A DNA stretch of 64,000 bases from an uncultured Ruminococcus sp. (GCF_947301925.1 NZ_CAMYUE010000005.1:1-64000); one strand, 5' to 3'. Counted from the stretch's first letter, positions 1 through 8,798 are shown. Translations and numbers: made by a program. The notes: generated from the sequence alone by a model not told the origin.

Positions 1-2
1 CT

Positions 3-110
3 CAGCAGCAGGGCTATCCTCAGCAGCAGGGCTTCCCTCAGCAGCAGGGCTATCCTCAGCAGCAGGGCTTCCCTCAGCAGCAGGGCTATCCCCAGCAGCA
101 GGGCTTCCCT
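3..110 (+). repeat. 18-bp coding tandem repeat, six copies
   Basis: Six back-to-back 18-bp units encode QQQG(Y/F)P. Units alternate at one codon (tat or ttc), giving a 36-bp higher-order period. The array may continue upstream of the window. Its size is prone to change by slippage. Confidence 0.9.
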
Positions 111-428
111 CAGCCCGCTCCCTACGGCGGCGGCGCTATGCCCAACTCTATGTATCAGCAGAATATGAACGCGGCTCCCTACAGACAGGGATATACAGGT
201 CATTCATTACACGGCGGCAATGTTTACCAGCAGCCTCAGAGCGTGAGCGTTACGCTTACCTCAAAGCCTACAGGCGAGAGCGCTTTCAAGAAGCGTCTCA
301 ATAATTTCCTTGGCGACGATATTGAAACTGAAACAGGCGACAGTATGTCGAAGGAGGATATGCTCAAGCAGGCAAAGGACAGGAAGAAAGTCGCAAAAGC
401 TAACCTGAACTTCAAGAAAAAGATGTGA
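3..428 (+). CDS. Gln-rich repeat protein, 3' part only (unknown function)
   Basis: The reading frame is open from the window edge, so the N-terminus is missing. The visible part begins with six hexapeptide repeats alternating QQQGYP and QQQGFP, followed by a Gly/Pro/Gln/Asn-rich stretch and a charged C-terminal tail of about 50 residues ending in FKKKM. The tail contains a predicted helical Lys/Glu segment (SMSKEDMLKQAKDRKK). Low-complexity Q/G/Y/P repeats of this type are usually flexible linkers on a folded domain, which here would lie upstream of the window. I do not recognise the family and assign no function. Confidence 0.75.
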   Translation, partial: QQQGYPQQQGFPQQQGYPQQQGFPQQQGYPQQQGFPQPAPYGGGAMPNSMYQQNMNAAPYRQGYTGHSLHGGNVYQQPQSVSVTLTSKPTGESAFKKRLNNFLGDDIETETGDSMSKEDMLKQAKDRKKVAKANLNFKKKM

Positions 429-437
429 TACGCGGAT

Positions 438-469
438 CGGGAGCATATATATCAGGAATATGGCTCCCG
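438..469. terminator. Hairpin after the Gln-rich gene, possible terminator
   Basis: CGGGAGCATAT pairs with ATATGGCTCCCG, with one bulged G, ten bases after the stop codon. No T-tract follows, so a role as an intrinsic terminator is uncertain. Confidence 0.3.
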
Positions 470-554
470 CCGATCTGAACTGCCGCATCTTCGTGACTTT
501 GAACGGCATGGTTATGCGGCATGACCATCTGATACCAATGTAGCATTTTTAGTA

Positions 555-583
555 TTGCATTTCATTCTGATCTGTGCTATAAT
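555..583 (+). promoter_or_regulatory. Predicted sigma-A promoter for the small membrane protein gene
   Basis: TTGCAT at 555-560 and a perfect TATAAT at 578-583 are separated by 17 bp. The distance to the ATG at 685 leaves a leader of about 95 bases. Confidence 0.55.
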
Positions 584-684
584 TATTTTATATGATTATA
601 GTCAGGTACTTTACATCAAAGTCATTGACCTGTTTTATATTCTCAGATGCACAGTTAAATTTCGTGTTAAGGAAAGGGATAGCT

Positions 685-1215
685 ATGAATTATTTGCTCA
701 ATATTGATGAAGCGATAGACCGAAAGTTCCTTGTGACCAAGGCTATGAAGGGTCAGGCTGAGGTAGGCACCATAATCCACGTTATGGACGCTGAGCAGCA
801 GGGACAGTCTGTTATAGTTTACTACCGCGTCACAAGATACAACGAGAAATTCCATGATTATCAGGATTATACGGCAAAGTTCGAGAATCTGTCTGCGTTC
901 TGCAAGTGGGCGCAGCCCGATAACTTCATTGCCCGTAACTATGAGTGCTTCAGTCTCAGAGACATTCAGCACTACATAAAAGTCAAGAACAAGAACTTCA
1001 CTTCCTTCTGCCTCCCGATCATTCTGATCGCCGCTATTATCATCTGGGTACTCGCACTCTTTGTACTCAAGGGCGTTGTGGGAATAATCGTAGGCGTATT
1101 CCTGACATTACTGGCTGCATTTGCAGCACTGTATCTGCTCAAGAAGATCAAGAAGAAGGAAAAGATGCGCCTGTACCGGAAGGTCAGCGCAGGCTGGGGC
1201 GTAGTTTTTGAATAA
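685..1215 (+). CDS. Small membrane protein of unknown function
   Basis: A 176-residue protein. The ATG at 685 is chosen because AGGAAAGGGA lies just upstream; an in-frame ATG at 592 overlaps the predicted promoter and has no ribosome-binding site. Residues 1-115 are soluble and mixed alpha/beta. Two adjacent hydrophobic segments at about 115-155 form a membrane hairpin, followed by a Lys-rich tail (KKIKKKEKMRLYRK) expected in the cytoplasm. The gene stands alone between a promoter and a strong terminator. I recognise no family. A cytoplasmic domain anchored by a C-terminal hairpin is the best structural reading. Confidence 0.7.
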   Translation: MNYLLNIDEAIDRKFLVTKAMKGQAEVGTIIHVMDAEQQGQSVIVYYRVTRYNEKFHDYQDYTAKFENLSAFCKWAQPDNFIARNYECFSLRDIQHYIKVKNKNFTSFCLPIILIAAIIIWVLALFVLKGVVGIIVGVFLTLLAAFAALYLLKKIKKKEKMRLYRKVSAGWGVVFE

Positions 1216-1283
1216 AAGCCCCTTCGCAAGGCTTCATCATTGACCTGATACTATAATTTCCCTTGAACTGTATCATCAATATC

Positions 1284-1340
1284 AATGCCCCTTTAAGGAG
1301 CTATGGTCTCATGCCATAACTGCTTAAAGGGGCATTTTGT
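1284..1340 (+). terminator. Intrinsic terminator
   Basis: AATGCCCCTTTAA (1284-1296) pairs perfectly with TTAAAGGGGCATT (1324-1336), with an inner TATGG/CCATA stem and a short T-rich tail. It also sits 12 bases past the end of the leftward HlyD-like gene and may act in both directions. Confidence 0.7.
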
Positions 1341-1351
1341 ATGCATCTGTT

Positions 1352-2743
1352 CTAAGCTTTCCTGACCTTCATTCCCTCGGCCAGCTTCTTTGAGCTGCTC
1401 CTCACCAGCTTTGTATCGGGCGGCAGGGCAAAGTCCGTGACCGCGTAGACATTGTCGTTTTCCTCCACTATCTTCACCGAAGCGGTATGCACCACATACT
1501 GCTTCCCGAGAAAGCCCTCTGTCTCCTCAAGGTAGAATATACTTCCCCTGTTGTCGCCGCTGAGGGTCACCGTATCCACGGGCAGACAGGTATACCTTTC
1601 CTCGGATATGCAGCTCTTTGTCATCTCGCCGTTTTCTCCCGGCTTCACATCGTCGCTGTCCACTGCAGCCTCTATCCTGTAGCCGTCGCCGTCCTTACCC
1701 GTCAGCAGAGTGACTTCGCAGTCCTTCAGGCGCTGCTTGCCGCCGCTGAAGGATATATTCACCTTATCGCCCACGGAGATATACTTCACCTCGTCGGGAT
1801 CCACCATTCCCGAGAATATCTTCCCGGAGCTCTCATCGGATATGATGAATGCCGCTGTCTCGGCAGTCACGTCTCCTGCACGGAGATTCACCTCCGTCAT
1901 AAGGCCTCCCACGGGACTGTTTATGTAGCCCTCGTGCTCAGCCGCCTCTTTCAGGGCGTCAATCCTCCGCCGGAGCTGCTCCGCACCGCTGCTGAGCTCG
2001 GGAGAGCTGCTGACCAGCGCAACTGCCTGATCGGTAGTCATATCCCCTGCGCCTGCCGCCATGTCCGTGACCACACCTGCTATGGGACTGCAAACCGCGC
2101 CGCCGCTGTTATATACGGCATTATAGCGGTCAAGCTCCCGCTGCTTCTCGTCTATCCGCAGGGACAGAGCCTCGGCGGAGCGCTGATCCTCCACTTCGTA
2201 CATACCGTCGCGGCTGAGCCTGTCCGCCGCAAGCTCGTCCTCCATATCACGGATATGGCTGAGCAGATAGTCGGTATCCAGACGCATGAGCACCTGTCCG
2301 CCGTACACGGTATCCCCTTTTCTGACGCAGACCTGCGCCACTCTCAGCCCCGACTCAGTGAATACGGGAGTTTTGCTGCCGCTGTAGGGCGAGCCGTTCT
2401 CCATGAACTCCGCCAGCTCCTTTTCCGCAGCTGCGGTCATATCGGCAATATACTCCTTGTCAAGGCGCATGAGATGAGCTCCCTTGCCTATCCTGCCGCC
2501 CTGCTTCACGAAGACCTCGGCCACTCTCAGCCCCTCCGCCACAAAAACAGGTGTCTGCCTTTCGGTGGTAAGGGAGCCGCTGCACCTCACCTTGTGGACG
2601 ATGCTGCTCTCCTTTATGCCTTCGGTAGTTACCACGGGCATTTTCTCGGTTGTCACCATACGGGAGATAAAAGTCATCGCCAGCATAGCCCCGAGGAATA
2701 TGAGAAAGAGCTTCACAGCTCTGCTTTTTATATTGTTCTTCAT
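1352..2743 (-). CDS. HlyD/membrane-fusion-like protein with duplicated lipoyl-type half motifs
   Basis: 463 residues. One N-terminal transmembrane segment (about 11-28) is followed by an extracytoplasmic domain. Two closely similar blocks, residues 64-99 and 125-160 (TPVF..GLRVA.V.V..G and LMRLD), are each like a biotinyl-lipoyl-type half motif and show an internal duplication. A short coiled coil (about 163-210) and beta-rich regions with two further SPxxG motifs follow. This is the architecture of periplasmic-adaptor proteins. It is the last gene of the importer operon: its ATG follows the upstream permease stop with no gap. Adaptors normally partner exporters, so its place beside an importer is odd; it might bind or brace the transporter. 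Confidence 0.75.
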   Translation of the reverse strand: MKNNIKSRAVKLFLIFLGAMLAMTFISRMVTTEKMPVVTTEGIKESSIVHKVRCSGSLTTERQTPVFVAEGLRVAEVFVKQGGRIGKGAHLMRLDKEYIADMTAAAEKELAEFMENGSPYSGSKTPVFTESGLRVAQVCVRKGDTVYGGQVLMRLDTDYLLSHIRDMEDELAADRLSRDGMYEVEDQRSAEALSLRIDEKQRELDRYNAVYNSGGAVCSPIAGVVTDMAAGAGDMTTDQAVALVSSSPELSSGAEQLRRRIDALKEAAEHEGYINSPVGGLMTEVNLRAGDVTAETAAFIISDESSGKIFSGMVDPDEVKYISVGDKVNISFSGGKQRLKDCEVTLLTGKDGDGYRIEAAVDSDDVKPGENGEMTKSCISEERYTCLPVDTVTLSGDNRGSIFYLEETEGFLGKQYVVHTASVKIVEENDNVYAVTDFALPPDTKLVRSSSKKLAEGMKVRKA

Positions 2744-2745
2744 AG

Positions 2746-3597
2746 CTATTCCTTGAGCGCCGAGGCGATTATGCCCCGCTCAAGCTCCTCCTGTCCTATA
2801 ACGAATACGAACGCCGCAGGTATCAGCGTTACCGCTGCCGCCGCAAGGAGTATCACTCCGTTGCCTGCTCCCAGAGTCGGCAGATAAAGCGACAGCGGAT
2901 AGAGTCTTTTGTCCCTGAGAAATGTCAGCGGCTGCTCCACCATGTTCCACAGGTCGAGAAAGCATATGACCATACACGAGAGTATCCCCGACTTTCCCAG
3001 CGGAAGCCCGATGTACCTCAGCACCTGCCATTCATTTGCACCGTCTATCCTTGCGGAGTCCGCCACATCACGGGGGATATCCGCAAAGCCGCGGTATATG
3101 AGGAATACGGGAAATGTCGAGAACACCGCGGGAAGTATCACCGCCAGCCTTCTGTTCATCAGTCCCAGACCGTCTATGACCAGATACTGGGACAGCATGG
3201 TGACCTGAAACGGCATCAGCATGAATATGACGTATATATTGAAAAGCAGCTTCCTGCCCCTGAACTCCGCCCGTGCAAAGGCCCATGCTGCAGGCACCGC
3301 CGTAAGAGTCTGGAATACAAGTATAGTCCCCACCATGAGCAGCGAGTTCCAGAACACTCTGTAGAATTCGGGAGAATACACTAAAAGCTCCCTGAAATTG
3401 GCTATAGTCGGGTACTGAGGGAGAAAGTCCATCTGCGAATACCTGCCGCTGAAGTTCACAAGTGGAGCAAGTGTGTCTCTCAGCTCCTCCTCCGCCTGAA
3501 AAGGCAGTATCACAGCAAGCAGCACGGGAAAGAGCACAGCTGCGCACAGCGCCGCCATGACCCCATATACCGGAAAAGCTGCTATACGTTTTTTCAT
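2746..3597 (-). CDS. Carbohydrate ABC transporter permease, MalG type
   Basis: Second inner-membrane permease of a CUT1-type sugar importer, 283 residues with six predicted transmembrane segments. The loop DSARIDGANEWQVLRYIGLP is the EAA motif that docks the ATPase. I chose the ATG at 3597, eight bases after AGGAGA. In-frame ATGs at 3603 and 3621 are too near the ribosome-binding site or overlap the upstream gene. A large extracytoplasmic loop after the first membrane segment is typical of MalG. It lies between the MalF-type gene (gap of 2 bases) and the HlyD-like gene. No ATPase is encoded in the operon. Confidence 0.88.
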   Translation of the reverse strand: MKKRIAAFPVYGVMAALCAAVLFPVLLAVILPFQAEEELRDTLAPLVNFSGRYSQMDFLPQYPTIANFRELLVYSPEFYRVFWNSLLMVGTILVFQTLTAVPAAWAFARAEFRGRKLLFNIYVIFMLMPFQVTMLSQYLVIDGLGLMNRRLAVILPAVFSTFPVFLIYRGFADIPRDVADSARIDGANEWQVLRYIGLPLGKSGILSCMVICFLDLWNMVEQPLTFLRDKRLYPLSLYLPTLGAGNGVILLAAAAVTLIPAAFVFVIGQEELERGIIASALKE

Positions 3598-3599
3598 GG

Positions 3600-4454
3600 T
3601 CATGTCTCCTCTCTGTCCCATGCTCTCTGAAGCAGCACTATTGCCGCAAATATCACCGAGAACACTGCCACCGCCGCCGCGGCCATCTTGTCCAGATCCA
3701 TATTCACGAACCAGTTGTTGAACAGGTGCTGCAACAGGTATATGCTCTTGTGGGGATAGGCTCCTGCAACCAGATATGCCTCGCGGAACACCTTGAAGGA
3801 GTTCAGGAAGGATATTATGGTAATGGTATAGAGCGCAGGCTTCAGCTCGGGAAGGACTATCCTGAAAAGTATCTGCCTCTCATTTGCTCCGTCCACCCTT
3901 GCGGCGTCCGTAACAGCTGTGGACACGCTCATTATACCTGTCAGCCACAGCAGCACCGTATACCCCAGGTTCTTCCATATATAGCTCCCCACCAGCACCC
4001 ACAGAGCCTTTGACGAGCCCAGAAAGCTCACCGCCTCATGTCCGTGTGAGGTGAGGATATTGTTTATCCAGCCCGTATCTCCGAAAAGTATCTGCCATAT
4101 GAGCACAAGAGCCGCCGTAGGTACAGCCAGCGGAAACAGCAGAGCCGACTTTATCAGAGCGATGTGCCTAAGCCTGCTGAGACCGTAGGCTATAAAAAAG
4201 GACAGCACTATCAGCAGCGGTATGCAGACCGACGTGAAGAGAAGTGTATTCTTCACGGCAAGACGGAAGGCCTCGTTGCTGAATACTGTCCTGTAGTTGT
4301 TTACCCCGACAAATTCTCCCGTCACCGCCGCACAGAAGGATCTGCGCACCGAGTCTGCAAAGGGCAGGAAGGTGAATATGAGGACTCCCGCCATGCTTGG
4401 CAGCAGGAATGGTACGAACCATAGCCTTCTGCGCGGTATCTTGCCTTTTATCAT
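3600..4454 (-). CDS. Carbohydrate ABC transporter permease, MalF/UgpA type
   Basis: 284 residues with six predicted membrane helices. The EAA loop reads DAARVDGANERQILFRIVLP. It forms the heterodimeric channel with the downstream MalG-type permease. The start lies three bases beyond the binding-protein stop, with AAGGAATAG overlapping the end of that gene, so translation is probably coupled. The substrate is not apparent from the permease. CUT1 permeases of this length typically import oligosaccharides. Confidence 0.88.
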   Translation of the reverse strand: MIKGKIPRRRLWFVPFLLPSMAGVLIFTFLPFADSVRRSFCAAVTGEFVGVNNYRTVFSNEAFRLAVKNTLLFTSVCIPLLIVLSFFIAYGLSRLRHIALIKSALLFPLAVPTAALVLIWQILFGDTGWINNILTSHGHEAVSFLGSSKALWVLVGSYIWKNLGYTVLLWLTGIMSVSTAVTDAARVDGANERQILFRIVLPELKPALYTITIISFLNSFKVFREAYLVAGAYPHKSIYLLQHLFNNWFVNMDLDKMAAAAVAVFSVIFAAIVLLQRAWDREET

Positions 4455-4456
4455 AA

Positions 4457-6652
4457 CTATTCCTTCATTCTCAGTTCAAGCTGCTTCACCGTATCCTCCG
4501 CAGCCTGCTCCGCAGTCACAGTGCCCTCTATGCACTTCGTTCCTGCGGTTTCTATTATCTCTCTGTCGGCATAGTTTATATATACGGGCTTGTCAAGGCT
4601 CCTTATATAACTGTCGAAAGTCTTTACCTCGTCGTTGTCCATACATTTTACCTCTAACGACTCATAAGCGTCGGCAGCCTCGCCGTCCATGCTACTGGAT
4701 ATTCCCATGAAGAAGTCGTTATCCACGTTCATGTTCTTGTCATAGAACCATTTCAGCGCCTTTTCGTTGACTGGGAAGCCGTCATAGTAGTTGCCTGTTT
4801 CCTGCGCATCTTCGTCAAAGGCATAGGCCAGGAATTTCAGTGCGGCGTCTCTGTTCTTGCATGACTGAACTATGCCCAGCTGACATACGGGCAGGAAGCT
4901 GCGGCTGTCCTCGCCGATACCAAACCTGTAGGCTGTCTTTATAGGAGCATCAGCCTCATCGGACGATGTCAGCACATTGATATCATCCGTTATGCTGCTG
5001 ACAGCTCCCGTGGCAAGAATATAGTCATTGTAGAATCCCAGCGTGTATCTCGAAGTAAAGATGCAGTCCGTGGTCATATTCTCATCACCGGCACTGGAAT
5101 ACCATATAGCTTTTTCATCGGACAAACACTTATCATTATTGTAAAGACGCTCGCAAGTGTCGAAGAACTCCGCCAGCTTCTCCTTGTCGGGACCATTCCC
5201 CAGAAGCTCATTCCCCTCATACATAAGACCTATGCGGATAGGATCGGTCATATCGAAATAGTCCATCAGGGTATACTTCGGGTCATGCTTTTTTCTGTTT
5301 TCCTCGCAGATATCAGCAAGATCCGCGTAGCTGTCTATCTTTTTCAGCACCGACTCCTCCGCACCCACAGCAGGAATACGGAACCTGCAGGCAGCGCTGT
5401 AAAGCTTGCCGCTGCGGCTGTCCCAGTCGGTGATATTTGTGAGGAGCCCGCCCTCGGGACGCCATTTGTCCTCACAGGCAGCAAGGTCCTCCAGCATATT
5501 CTTCTCCGCCAGATTGTCTGTATCCAGTCCGTCAAGTATCATGATGTCGGGAGCGCTTCCCGAAAGTATCTGAGTAGTCAGCTCCTTCATGGCGTCGCTG
5601 TAGGTCATACCATCTTTCATGCCCACCTGATGATCCACCTTGATATTCCTGTTATCGGCGGCAAAGTTGCTTATGAGCTTATTCACCGTGGCGCTGTCCT
5701 CAAGACTGTAGACCTTCAGCTCCGAGGTTATGGCCGTCTCCAGCTCAGGATCAAACCTGTAGCTGTACATACCGCTGAAAAAGGCTCCGAAGACCGTACC
5801 GTCCTCACCGCAGGTAATTGATACCAGGGTATCCGAAGGGTCTCCGAAGCGGCTGATGTAGCCGTCCATGAGCTGCTCCACAAGATTGCCGCCGTTGATA
5901 TAGCGATACAGACCGTCAGGGCAGCCTATATATATATCGTTATCCCTGCCGCTGCACATATCCATCAAAAGCTCGGTGCCGCTGCTGCGAGGCTTGTAGC
6001 CGCTGAGGAAGGACTCCAGCGCCTCGGGGAGCTCCTTCGCGGTGCCGCCTGCGGTATCGCAGCAGTGGGCTCCGTCGCCGTCTATGTAGATAAGATCGCC
6101 GTTTATTATATCAAAAGCGGATATCCAGTCCTTGATATCGGCTATCTTGGCAGTGCTGCCATTTTCCGTGTCTATCTCATAGATCGCATCATAGGACGAA
6201 GCAAAGAGCTTCCCGTCCTCTGTGAACTCCGCGGTCTGAAAATACGGAAATCCGCTTATCTGCTTTGTGCTGCCGTCGCTTCCGATGAAGAAGGGGCCGC
6301 TTTCCTTCTGCACAAGGAAGCCGTGCTCCGAGGCTGCATAAATATTGTATATATTATCGTCATTCTCGCTGTCAAGTCCGTCAAGCACGTCCCTGAACAC
6401 TCTGTCCCCTTCCTTTGAGATATAGCAGAGCTCATTTGTATAGGGCATTATGGTACCCGTCTTTCCGCCTATATTCACAAACTCGGAAACGTTGCCCAGA
6501 TCACCGTAGGCGAACTGCATCTTTTCCTCCACATATCCGCCCTTTGAGGTGAGAGCAGTCGCTGCCGCAGGCTTTCTGCCGCTGCACGAAAATGCGGAAG
6601 CCGCCATTACAAGTGCTGATATGAATGCTGTTATCTTTATCATTTTTTTCAT
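4457..6652 (-). CDS. Lipoprotein sugar-binding protein with an N-terminal propeller-like extension
   Basis: 731 residues, much longer than the 400-450 usual for family-1 binding proteins. Residues 1-23 are a lipoprotein signal ending in SAFSC, with Cys23 as the lipidated residue. Residues about 30-300 contain repeated beta-rich blades (for example LFASSYDAIYEID, DLIYIDGDGAHCCD and DIYIGCPDGLYRY) that resemble a beta-propeller. From about residue 300 (LKVYSLEDSATVNKLISNF) the sequence follows the extracellular solute-binding family 1 fold, with SAPDIMILDG and later Trp/Tyr-rich ligand loops. It is the first gene of the operon and delivers substrate to the permeases. The extra domain could bind polymer or cell wall; that is inference. 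Confidence 0.85.
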   Translation of the reverse strand: MKKMIKITAFISALVMAASAFSCSGRKPAAATALTSKGGYVEEKMQFAYGDLGNVSEFVNIGGKTGTIMPYTNELCYISKEGDRVFRDVLDGLDSENDDNIYNIYAASEHGFLVQKESGPFFIGSDGSTKQISGFPYFQTAEFTEDGKLFASSYDAIYEIDTENGSTAKIADIKDWISAFDIINGDLIYIDGDGAHCCDTAGGTAKELPEALESFLSGYKPRSSGTELLMDMCSGRDNDIYIGCPDGLYRYINGGNLVEQLMDGYISRFGDPSDTLVSITCGEDGTVFGAFFSGMYSYRFDPELETAITSELKVYSLEDSATVNKLISNFAADNRNIKVDHQVGMKDGMTYSDAMKELTTQILSGSAPDIMILDGLDTDNLAEKNMLEDLAACEDKWRPEGGLLTNITDWDSRSGKLYSAACRFRIPAVGAEESVLKKIDSYADLADICEENRKKHDPKYTLMDYFDMTDPIRIGLMYEGNELLGNGPDKEKLAEFFDTCERLYNNDKCLSDEKAIWYSSAGDENMTTDCIFTSRYTLGFYNDYILATGAVSSITDDINVLTSSDEADAPIKTAYRFGIGEDSRSFLPVCQLGIVQSCKNRDAALKFLAYAFDEDAQETGNYYDGFPVNEKALKWFYDKNMNVDNDFFMGISSSMDGEAADAYESLEVKCMDNDEVKTFDSYIRSLDKPVYINYADREIIETAGTKCIEGTVTAEQAAEDTVKQLELRMKE

Positions 6653-6697
6653 TTTGCATTACCTCCTGTCCTTATGCTTCTATAATAACACATCAAT

Positions 6698-6741
6698 CTC
6701 TAAATCTCCTCTAAATATTCTCTAATTTTTCTCTAATTCTT
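6698..6741. promoter_or_regulatory. Four direct repeats with 11-bp period: candidate OmpR-type operator
   Basis: CTCTAAAT, CTCTAAAT, CTCTAATT and CTCTAATT begin at 6698, 6709, 6720 and 6731, exactly 11 bp apart. OmpR/PhoB-type regulators commonly bind tandem sites with this period. The array lies between the divergent ABC operon and two-component system and abuts the -35 region of the latter. Control of both transcripts by the adjacent regulator is inferred. Confidence 0.6.
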
Positions 6742-6768
6742 TCCAGTTTCAGAATTATGTGTTATAAT
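6740..6768 (+). promoter_or_regulatory. Predicted promoter of the two-component system
   Basis: TTTCCA (6740-6745), 17-bp spacer, TATAAT (6763-6768). The weak -35 next to the 11-bp repeat array suggests activator dependence. Confidence 0.5.
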
Positions 6769-6798
6769 ATACATGACAAACCGAAAGGAATGAGGTAT

Positions 6799-7476
6799 AT
6801 GCGTATACTTATTATAGAGGACGACAGGGAGCAGTGTACTCTTTTGCAGTTCCGTCTGGAAAAGGAGGGCTACTCCTCGGATATATGCTGCGACGGCGAC
6901 GACGCGGCCTATTATCTAAGCAGCAACGCCTATGATCTTATACTCCTTGACTGTATGCTGCCCCACAAGGACGGCCTCACCATTCTCAGGGAGCTGCGCA
7001 CGAGCGGTAATACCGTTCCCGTTATAATGCTCACCGCTCTGGGAGAGCTGGGCGACAGGATATCGGGACTTGACTGCGGCGCTGATGACTATATCGTCAA
7101 GCCCTACGAATTCGGCGAGCTCATGGCAAGGATACGCTGCCGTCTCCGCAGGAGCTCCGGCATAGAGAGCCTTGACAGGCTCTGCGTGGGGGACATCAGC
7201 TTCTCCGCTGAGGAAAAGGTGCTGACAGGTCCCGCGGACAGCTGCACCCTGTCCAACAAGGAGGGCGAGCTCATGGAGCTCTTCCTGCGCAATCCCGACC
7301 AGACCATATCCCGCTCCACCATATTGTCAAGGATATGGGGCGCGGACTATGAGATAGAGGACGGCAACCTTGACAATTACATCTATTTTGTCCGCAGACG
7401 CCTCAGAAAGGTCAGCAGCACCCTTGCCATAAAGACCGTTCACGGCGTGGGCTACCGCCTTTCAACGGAGGGCTGA
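6799..7476 (+). CDS. OmpR/PhoB-family response regulator
   Basis: 225 residues. The receiver domain (1-115) has acidic residues at 8-9, the phospho-acceptor Asp51 (LILLDCMLP) and Lys101 (VKPYEF). The C-terminal winged helix (about 130-222) ends with the family's typical NYIYFVRRRLRK and VHGVGYRL. The ATG at 6799 is chosen over upstream starts because GAGG lies four bases before it. The kinase gene starts three bases after its stop. It faces away from the sugar ABC operon and probably regulates it through the 11-bp repeats. The signal sensed is unknown. Confidence 0.92.
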   Translation: MRILIIEDDREQCTLLQFRLEKEGYSSDICCDGDDAAYYLSSNAYDLILLDCMLPHKDGLTILRELRTSGNTVPVIMLTALGELGDRISGLDCGADDYIVKPYEFGELMARIRCRLRRSSGIESLDRLCVGDISFSAEEKVLTGPADSCTLSNKEGELMELFLRNPDQTISRSTILSRIWGADYEIEDGNLDNYIYFVRRRLRKVSSTLAIKTVHGVGYRLSTEG

Positions 7477-7478
7477 CC

Positions 7479-8753
7479 ATGTTCAGGAAGGTACACATAA
7501 GGCTGACCCTGCTGTTCACGGCGGTCTGCACCCTTGTGATAGCCGTCATGTCGGGGCTTTACCTGTATATCAGCCGCGTAAGCCTGCGGGACAGCGGCTA
7601 CATGAGCTTCCGCACGGATATAGCTTCATTCAGCGCAAGTCTCTCTGACAGCCGCGTGATATCACAGAACCGGATCAATTCCGTCAGGAACAATTACAGC
7701 TACGGCTTCTACATATACGATAACGACAGGCCCCTGCAATTCACCGCCGACGCTGCCGCCTCCGACGGCGGCCTCATAGACAGCATCAGGCAGGAATTCT
7801 CTGCAGATATCATGAAGCTGCGCTACACGGGCTCCGTCAGCAGCGAGATCGTATCCTTCAGCCGCGGCGGAAAGAATTACTATGTGGGCATTATATGCCT
7901 CAAGGGCGATAACAGCTTCACCGAGATATATATAACGGACTCTCTTGACAGGGAAACAAAGCAGTTCCGCTCCCTGCTGAGCAAATTCATTGTGATAATA
8001 CTGTCGGCGGCGGCAGCTCTGTTCATATTCTCATACTTCTTCACAAGAAGGCTGCTGCTTCCCATAAAAAAGACCCATGAGCAGCAGGCACACTTCATAG
8101 CGGCCGCCTCCCATGAGATACGGAACCCCGTGAATACCATAATCTCTGCCCTTGACGCCATGGACAGCTCAGAGGGACAGCAGCAGAAGGATTTTGCGGA
8201 TATCGCCCGCAAGGAGGGCAGACGCCTTACCCTGCTCACCGAGGATCTGCTCACGCTGGCAAGATCCGATAACGGCAGCCTTACGGCGCGAACGGCTCCC
8301 ACAGAGCTGGACACCCTGCTGCTGGACTGCTGCGAGGCATTTACGGCTCCCGCAAGAGAAAAGGATATCAGTATAGATATAAAGCTCCCCGACGAGAACG
8401 TGCCCGAGGCAGAGGTGGACGCCGAGCGTATAAAGCAGGTCATATCCGTGATACTCAGCAACGCCGTCAGCTATACTCCCCGGGGCGGCAGGATAGAGGC
8501 AGTGTATACCGCCGACCGCTCATGGCACAGGATACGCATATCCGACAGCGGCAGCGGCATTCCCGATGAGGACAAGGAGCGTATATTTGACCGCTTCTAC
8601 CGCGCCGACCCCTCCCGTGAGGACCGCTCTCATTTCGGGCTCGGTCTTGCCATAGCAAAGGAGATAACCGACCTCCACAACGGCACCATTACCGCAGAGG
8701 ACAGCCCACTGGGAGGAGCCTCCTTCGTGATATCCCTCCCTGCAAAGGAATAA
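7479..8753 (+). CDS. Membrane sensor histidine kinase
   Basis: 424 residues. Transmembrane helices at about 10-31 and 168-188 flank an extracytoplasmic sensor of about 135 residues. The phospho-acceptor is His212 in ASHEIRNPV. The ATPase domain shows the N box (ISNAVSYTPRGG), G1 (DSGSGIP) and G2 (FGLGLAI). There is no clear HAMP domain between the second helix and the H box, which is a shorter connector than usual. It is co-transcribed with the response regulator and ends just before a strong terminator. Confidence 0.92.
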   Translation: MFRKVHIRLTLLFTAVCTLVIAVMSGLYLYISRVSLRDSGYMSFRTDIASFSASLSDSRVISQNRINSVRNNYSYGFYIYDNDRPLQFTADAAASDGGLIDSIRQEFSADIMKLRYTGSVSSEIVSFSRGGKNYYVGIICLKGDNSFTEIYITDSLDRETKQFRSLLSKFIVIILSAAAALFIFSYFFTRRLLLPIKKTHEQQAHFIAAASHEIRNPVNTIISALDAMDSSEGQQQKDFADIARKEGRRLTLLTEDLLTLARSDNGSLTARTAPTELDTLLLDCCEAFTAPAREKDISIDIKLPDENVPEAEVDAERIKQVISVILSNAVSYTPRGGRIEAVYTADRSWHRIRISDSGSGIPDEDKERIFDRFYRADPSREDRSHFGLGLAIAKEITDLHNGTITAEDSPLGGASFVISLPAKE

Positions 8754-8761
8754 AACAGACA

Positions 8762-8798
8762 GCCGCAGAGACAGTGAAAAGTCTCTGCGGCCGTTTTT
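8762..8798 (+). terminator. Intrinsic terminator of the two-component operon
   Basis: GCCGCAGAGAC pairs perfectly with GTCTCTGCGGC across an 8-base loop, followed by CGTTTTT. Confidence 0.85.

Noticed and set aside
3..110. CRISPR-like array
   Set aside because: The 18-bp units are contiguous with no unique spacers and are translated as a peptide repeat.
1487..2887. Long open frame on the plus strand over the HlyD-like and permease genes
   Set aside because: It overlaps genes with clear family motifs on the other strand, has no ribosome-binding site and no recognisable domain; it reflects codon bias.
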